This document shows positions 59,784-64,000 of a stretch of 64,000 nt of DNA, in pieces; the first letter of the stretch is position 1; every line of letters begins with the position of its first letter. The position numbers and the translations under genes were made by a program. Source of the DNA: CAWCBH01 sp963793785 (GTDB lineage: Bacteria > Actinomycetota > Thermoleophilia > Solirubrobacterales > 70-9); assembly GCA_963793785.1 (NCBI GenBank), contig CAWCBH010000003.1:682001-746000 (forward strand), written 5' to 3'. The notes below the pieces were generated by a model. It ran no database searches. It was not told the origin of the DNA and saw only the letters and a list, made by a program, of their open reading frames with translations.

Positions 59784-60625
59784 TGCTCGGCCCCGCCCGC
59801 GATCGTCTGCGCGACCTGCTCCTGAGCGGCCTGGGTGTCACGCTTCAGCTGTTCGACATAACTCTGGTACGCGGCCGGAGAGACGACCTGGACCTCGGTC
59901 CGCATCGCCGTGTAGGCCTGTCCGGAGAAGGTCGCCGAGGAGCCCCGGTAGGTGCCCTCCTCGTCGGCGCGGAAGAAGACCTTGTTCAGCTTCCCGGGCA
60001 CGGCGTCGAACTTGCCGGCCAGCTCGGGCACGTACCAGCTGTGCACGACGTCGGTCGAGACCAGCTCCAGGATCACCGTCGTGTCGACCGGGACCACCAG
60101 CCGGTAATAAGAGGAGGCGTCGTTGGGGTAGTCGTAGCGCCAGATCCACTGCTGCCCGGTGGCGTCGATGACCAGCGGCTTCGCATCGCCCGCCGGGGGG
60201 CTGAGGCTGCGCTGGGCGAGCAGCGAGCTCGACGCCTGAAGGCCGTCCGGTCCCGACGGCGGCACGTCGCGGGCGCGCTCTGTGTAGATCAGGCTCGCGA
60301 TCAGCAGCAGCAGGGCCACTGCGCCGAGCCCGGCGCCGACCCGAACCTGTATCCCGCCGCCGCTGCGAATCTGCCGCGGCTGGGCTCCCCGCTCGGATCG
60401 ATAGCGGCGGATCGCGAGGACCAGCGCCGCGTTGATCGCCACCGCCAGCGCGCCGACCACGACCAAGCCGATCCAGTAGAGGGTCGTGATCTCCTCCGCC
60501 TGCGGCGAGTGGGCCGGTTCGGGGGAGATCAGGTTGGCGCTCGCCGAAGCCGGCACCGCCAGGGCCGCCAGCCCCGCCACGGCGATGAGGAGGAGGCCGG
60601 ATCGGCGTTTCCGCGACGGCGCCAA
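59780..60625 (-). CDS. cytochrome oxidase subunit II-like protein without CuA site
   Basis: 281 residues from TTG 60625. Signal peptide, then two helices (about 47-72 and 98-114) and a cupredoxin domain. H195 of the CuA set survives (DVVHSWYVPEL), but the rest of the site reads SATFSGQAYTAM: both cysteines are Ser (230, 234), Glu is Thr, the second His is Tyr238, and only Met241 is kept. GTGA overlap with the subunit I-like gene shows the two are made together. Not an electron-accepting CuA protein. Confidence 0.88.
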   Translation of the reverse strand: MAPSRKRRSGLLLIAVAGLAALAVPASASANLISPEPAHSPQAEEITTLYWIGLVVVGALAVAINAALVLAIRRYRSERGAQPRQIRSGGGIQVRVGAGLGAVALLLLIASLIYTERARDVPPSGPDGLQASSSLLAQRSLSPPAGDAKPLVIDATGQQWIWRYDYPNDASSYYRLVVPVDTTVILELVSTDVVHSWYVPELAGKFDAVPGKLNKVFFRADEEGTYRGSSATFSGQAYTAMRTEVQVVSPAAYQSYVEQLKRDTQAAQEQVAQTIAGGAEQ

Positions 60626-60728
60626 AGCGCGGCCATTCTAATCGGATGCCGGCGCCGTTCAGCAGCGGGCGAAGTGGCGACTTTCTCTGGCATAGCCAGA
60701 GGAACTCGCCACACCGGCGGAGCGCGGG

Positions 60729-60757
60729 TTGGCAGCGACCGGGATGCGTGACAGAAT
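60729..60757 (+). promoter_or_regulatory. probable promoter of the SCP2/di-iron gene
   Basis: TTGGCA (60729-60734), a 17-nt spacer and CAGAAT (60752-60757), followed by a GAAGGAGGA ribosome site five nt before ATG 60790. A reasonable sigma-A promoter in the divergent gap with the subunit II-like gene. Confidence 0.5.
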
Positions 60758-60789
60758 TGGCCAGCCAGCCAGGATCGAAGGAGGAACCA

Positions 60790-62620
60790 ATGTCGGCGAA
60801 GGCTCAAGCGACCGGGACGATGGATGAAGCGCTGCGACGGATGGCGCAGGAGGATCCGGAGCTGGCGGCGAGGCTGATCGTCCATTCGCTGCCCGCCGCC
60901 GCGGCGACGCTTGCCACCGGGCCTGCGCTGGCGGCTCGACGTCGACGGACTCGGGGCCTGGCTGATCGCCGCTCCCGACAACGGCGGGCCGGCGCTTGTC
61001 GAGGCCGCCGCCGACACCGGCGAAGCGGACTTCGCGATCGAGACCGACGCAGCGGGGCTGGCCCGCCTCGCGGCCGGCGCCAACCCGCTGGGGCTGGTCC
61101 TGCGCCGCAAGCTGAAGCTGCACGGCCGCCGCCGCAAGGCGCTGGCGCTGCGGGCGATGGATTCCGCCGCGGGCCCGCGCGAGCTGGCGCAGCTCGGCGT
61201 TCTCGTCGACCCGGACCTGATCTACCGCTCGCTCGCCTACGCGATCGAGCCGGAGTGGACGGCCGGGCATCGCTTCACGGTTGGCTACGAGCTGCTCGGC
61301 GAAGGGGGAGGTAGCTGGCTGGTTGAGGTCGACGATGGCGAGGTCCGCTGTCGCTCGGCTGCCGACAACGGCGCCGCTGCCGGCGCCGACGCCACCGTTC
61401 GCCTCTCGGTCGACACCTGGCGCCGTCTGGTCGGCGGCGAGCTGCTGCCGACCGACGCGATGATGACCGGGCTGACGCGGGCCGAGGGTGCCCTCTATCC
61501 GATCACCCTGCTGGGCCGGTGGATCGACCGGGCCGCCGGCGTCGACGGGCCGGAGCTGGAGCGGGAGGTGGTCCAGCGGCAGTTGCAGGAGCGCCGCATC
61601 GGCACCTGGGGCTCGTCCGCCAACGGCGCTGCGCCCAGGACCATCGACCCGGCGCAAGGCGGCGCGGCGGCCAAGCGCGACAACCTGATGAGCTACGAGC
61701 AGCTCTACGCGCTCTGGGAGAAGCGCAACTGGCGTGCCCACGAGCTCGACTTCTCGGTCGATCGCGAACAGTGGCTGATCTCGCCGAGCGAGGCCCAAAA
61801 GCACACGTTGTGGTCGATGTCGAGCTTCTACGTCGGTGAGGAGCGGGTCGCGGCCGACCTGGCGCCGTTCGTGCTTGCGGCCCCCAACGGCGAAGCGGAA
61901 GTCTTCCTGGCCACCCAGCTCGTCGACGAGGCTCGCCACGCGGTCTTCTTCGATCGCTGGGCCGCCGAGGTGATGGCGCTGTCGGCGGACGACATGCGCT
62001 CCCGTCTCGCCGAGGCCGAGGCGCCGATGATCGACGCCTGGCACTTCCTCTTCGACGACAGCCTGCGCGAGGTCGCGAAGCGCCTCCAGCAGCGACCCGA
62101 CGACCTGGAGCTGTTCGTCGAGGGGATCGTCACCTACCACATGGTCACCGAGGGGGTGCTGGCGATGACCGGGCAGCGGAGCATCCTCGGCTATTGCGAG
62201 CGCCACTCGCTGTATCCCGGCTTCCACAAAGGGTTCTCGCTGGTCGAACAGGACGAGCACCGCCACATCGCCTTCGGGGTCCGCTTCCTGCGCGACGTGG
62301 TCAGCGAGCGTCCCGAGATGAGGGACGTGATCCTGCGCACCCTGACCACGCTGTTGCCGACCGCGGCGCACGTCTTCTGCCCCCCGGAGGTGGACGACCC
62401 GACCGAGTTCATGTCCTACGACTACAGCTCCCGGCAGGTCTACGGCTTCGCCTACACCGCGCTGAGGCGGCGGATGGACGTGATCGGGGTCGAGATCCCG
62501 CCCGCCGAGGAGCTGATGCCGGGCCCGATCGACCCGCGCGGCTTTGAGACCACGGTCGACCAGCCGGTGGACGTGGTGTCGGTCGAGGCGCAGCTCGACG
62601 GGGCCCCAGCCGCGGTCTGA
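60790..62620 (+). CDS. SCP2 sterol-binding domain fused to a ferritin-like di-iron domain, one frameshift
   Basis: About 610 residues. ATG 60790 opens MSAKAQATGTMDEALRRMAQEDPELAARLIVHSLP. The frame shifts +1 near 60910 and the rest runs from GLRWRLDVDGLGAWLIAAP. Residues to about 240 look like SCP2 lipid-binding folds. From about 290 an R2-like four-helix bundle has iron-ligand motifs VGEERVAADLAP, QLVDEARHAVFFDRW (ExxH), FVEGIVTYHM and EQDEHRHIAFG (ExxH). Possibly a lipid or sterol-like hydroxylase/desaturase with its own carrier domain; substrate unknown. Confidence 0.82.
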
Positions 62621-62629
62621 CGCCCCGGG

Positions 62630-62677
62630 CAGCAACAGCAGCAGGTAAGAGCGCAGAAACAGCAGCAGGTAAGAGAG
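62630..62677. repeat. 24-bp tandem duplication
   Basis: Two direct copies, 62630-62653 and 62654-62677, of a 24-bp unit containing ACAGCAGCAGGTAAGAG; 22 of 24 bases match. It starts 9 nt past the di-iron gene stop. Noncoding, or in the last part of the transcript. Confidence 0.7.
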
Positions 62678-62702
62678 CGGCGCAGCTGTGGGGGCCGGCG
62701 GC

Positions 62703-62741
62703 GTGGCGCAAACCTCGCGCTATACGCGAATAAAGCGCCAC
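62703..62741. other. nested hairpin in the intergenic gap
   Basis: GTGGCGC (62703-62709) pairs with GCGCCAC (62735-62741). Inside, TCGCG (62715-62719) pairs with CGCGA (62725-62729) around CTATA. No T-tract follows. It could end the di-iron transcript or act upstream of the PAP2 gene at 62776. Confidence 0.5.
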
Positions 62742-62775
62742 ACGGCCACGGACGCACCTACTCTTCACGGCCGCG

Positions 62776-63747
62776 ATGCCCTTACCCAGCCTTTTTTTCA
62801 ATCGCCGGTCCGCCGACAAGCCAAGTCCCGTCCTGCGGTACGCGGTCCGGGCGGGCGCGGCGACATGCATCGCGGCCGCCATCGCCGTGCCGCTGCTCCG
62901 CCGCCGGCTTCGGGTGCCGCCACCGGTCACCGTCGGCGCCTGCGCAGCCGGGCCGCTGGCGCTGGCGGTGCTTTGGCCGCGGTCCAAGAAGCGCGACGTC
63001 GCGCTCTTCGCGCTGCAGATGTGGGGCTTCACGATGGCCCACGAGCTGCCCTACGACGACCCCGAGCGGCTGCGGGCGCGGCTCCGCACCCGCTATCCGA
63101 TCCAGCTCGACCGGGTGCTGGGAGCGGGGCGGCTTCCGAACGTGCGGCTGCAGCGGGCGCTGGCCGGACTCGGCCGCGCCAACGTCCTCGATCGGAGCCT
63201 CACCTGGGTGCATTGGCTGTGGTTCTTCGAGCCCTACGCCGCCCTGGTCCTGATCCTGTTGCGCGACAACGAGCGCTTCCCGCGCGCGGCGCGGCAGCTG
63301 GCGGCAACCTTCGACCTCGGCTGCGCCGTCTACTTCGCGGTTCCCACGGCCCCGCCGTGGTGGGCCTCTGAGCAGGGCCTGACCGACGAGGAGGTGCGCC
63401 GGGTGATGGTCGAGGTCGGCGAGGAGACCTGGGGCGGCGCCTGGCCGGCGATGTACGAGGCGCTGGGGGGCAACCCCTGGGCGGCGATGCCCTCGCTGCA
63501 CTTCGCGACCGCGACTCTGGCGGCGATGCTGCTCGCAGAGGCGGGGCCGGCGGAAGGCGCCCTGGGCTGGGGATATGCGGCGGCGCTCGGCTTCTCGCTC
63601 GTCTACCTCGGCGAGCACTACGTGACCGACCTGCTGGCCGGCGCCGCGCTGGTTGCGCTGGTCCGCCGCGGCGAGCCATTGGTCGAGCCGCTGGTGACGC
63701 GGGTGAACAGCGGTTTGCAGCGCTTGGAGCGAATCGCCAACGCCTGA
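62776..63747 (+). CDS. PAP2 superfamily phosphatase/inositol-phosphate transferase-like membrane protein
   Basis: 323 residues with about six helices. C-terminal phosphatase motifs: PSLHFATATLAAMLLAEAG and FSLVYLGEHYVTDLLAGAALV, where Ser-Leu-His and His-Tyr-x3-Asp are the usual catalytic His/Asp set. The family includes lipid phosphate phosphatases and phospho-alcohol transferases such as inositol phosphorylceramide synthase. Substrate unknown. ATG 62776. Confidence 0.85.
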   Translation: MPLPSLFFNRRSADKPSPVLRYAVRAGAATCIAAAIAVPLLRRRLRVPPPVTVGACAAGPLALAVLWPRSKKRDVALFALQMWGFTMAHELPYDDPERLRARLRTRYPIQLDRVLGAGRLPNVRLQRALAGLGRANVLDRSLTWVHWLWFFEPYAALVLILLRDNERFPRAARQLAATFDLGCAVYFAVPTAPPWWASEQGLTDEEVRRVMVEVGEETWGGAWPAMYEALGGNPWAAMPSLHFATATLAAMLLAEAGPAEGALGWGYAAALGFSLVYLGEHYVTDLLAGAALVALVRRGEPLVEPLVTRVNSGLQRLERIANA

Positions 63748-63855
63748 GTAGCATGGACCGAGGAGGCTTCCCTGACCTCGGCCGAGAAAGCGTTCGTGGA
63801 ACGGCCGCCGGCTGCGGCTGGCGAGACCGGCAAATCCGGGGCCGAGGAGGAGGAG

Positions 63856-64000
63856 ATGGGCTTCTTCAACCGGCGCCGGATGATCCAGACGACGGTGATC
63901 GTCACCGTCCTGATCGTCGCGATCTACTTCTTCTTGCCCCAGATCGCGGGGCTCGAGAACGCCCTCGACAAGCTCGGCGACGCGGATGCGCTGTGGGTCG
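63856..64000 (+). CDS. flippase-like / lysylphosphatidylglycerol synthase TM-region protein, N-terminal fragment
   Basis: Runs off the window. From ATG 63856, behind GAGGAGGAGGAG: MGFFNRRRMIQTTVIVTVLIVAIYFFLPQIAG then LENALDKLGDADALW, which matches the first helix and the LGDADxxW turn of the LPG_synthase_TM/UPF0104 family. Upstream in frame are GTG 63796 and CTG 63772; the CTG has a clean GAGGAGG five nt before it and would add 28 acidic residues. Start uncertain. Confidence 0.75.
   Translation, partial: MGFFNRRRMIQTTVIVTVLIVAIYFFLPQIAGLENALDKLGDADALWV

Noticed and set aside
1..64000. tRNA, rRNA, CRISPR or transposase genes
   Set aside because: Gaps were read for cloverleaf arms, GTTCRANNC boxes, regular spacers and transposase-like frames; none was found. 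A covariance search could still reveal a missed small RNA.

Overview
The window is a GC-rich (about 70 percent) chromosomal segment of an actinobacterium. Several things point to the Thermoleophilia (Solirubrobacterales/Gaiellales side) rather than Streptomyces or mycobacteria: GuaB3 in front of guaA, a TldD/TldE pair, a type-2 PyrF beside a one-domain HU, small coiled-coil proteins with an LGxLxLEMxRR module, and an actinobacterial c-di-AMP riboswitch. This placement is inference. Genes are tightly packed, with many 4-base overlaps of the ATGA, GTGA and TTGA kind. No rRNA, tRNA, CRISPR array, transposase or phage gene was seen. The content reads as core chromosome plus small interspersed repeats.

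Layout. 0-4 kb (minus): a hydantoinase/oxoprolinase pair hyuA-hyuB and a broken alpha/beta hydrolase. 4-10 kb: a small zinc-binding protein, nadB, a histone-deacetylase-like enzyme, two related coiled-coil proteins, a glycosyltransferase and a SWIM protein. 10-20 kb (plus): a Flp-like prepilin, rph-rdgB-CDF transporter, a roadblock-like protein, tldD-tldE, HU, pyrF, a LysM protein, a D-Ala-D-Ala carboxypeptidase and a PfkB sugar kinase. 21-24 kb: guaB3-guaA behind a possible attenuator. 24-27 kb (minus): a Fur-family regulator with a ZIP transporter and its probable operator, and an M23 peptidase under a c-di-AMP riboswitch. 27-39.6 kb (plus): rplM-rpsI-glmM-glmS, a DUF3352 lipoprotein, acpS, nnr, CBS protein, alr, CCA-type nucleotidyltransferase, HIT, enoyl-CoA hydratase and infA. 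39.8-46 kb: a TetR regulator, and on the minus strand a glycosidase, an ABC-2 exporter, an amidase and its small partner. 46-49 kb: envelope proteins and a glycosyltransferase.

49-61 kb is a respiratory island. On the plus strand ctaC-ctaD-ctaE encode an A2-type aa3 oxidase, with UspA-like proteins before and after subunit III. On the minus strand lie ctaA (heme A synthase), a di-heme cytochrome c, two small membrane proteins, ctaB (heme O synthase), and a second subunit I/subunit II pair. That second pair keeps the oxidase fold signatures but has lost almost all metal ligands: five of six histidines in subunit I, and both CuA cysteines plus the second CuA histidine in subunit II. This paired, coordinated loss is the most unusual thing in the window.

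Two families of small repeats are present. One is a 68-bp unit that places a 23-codon mini-ORF exactly between two genes, overlapping the upstream stop and the downstream start; it occurs in the hyuA-hyuB and ctaD-Usp junctions. The other is a 57-bp double hairpin with a changing first stem and a constant second one; one copy is flanked by an 8-bp direct repeat. Six genes carry eight apparent single-base frameshifts, four of them within 54.8-60.9 kb. Assembly indel error is the simplest explanation, so those genes are annotated as frameshifted rather than dead.
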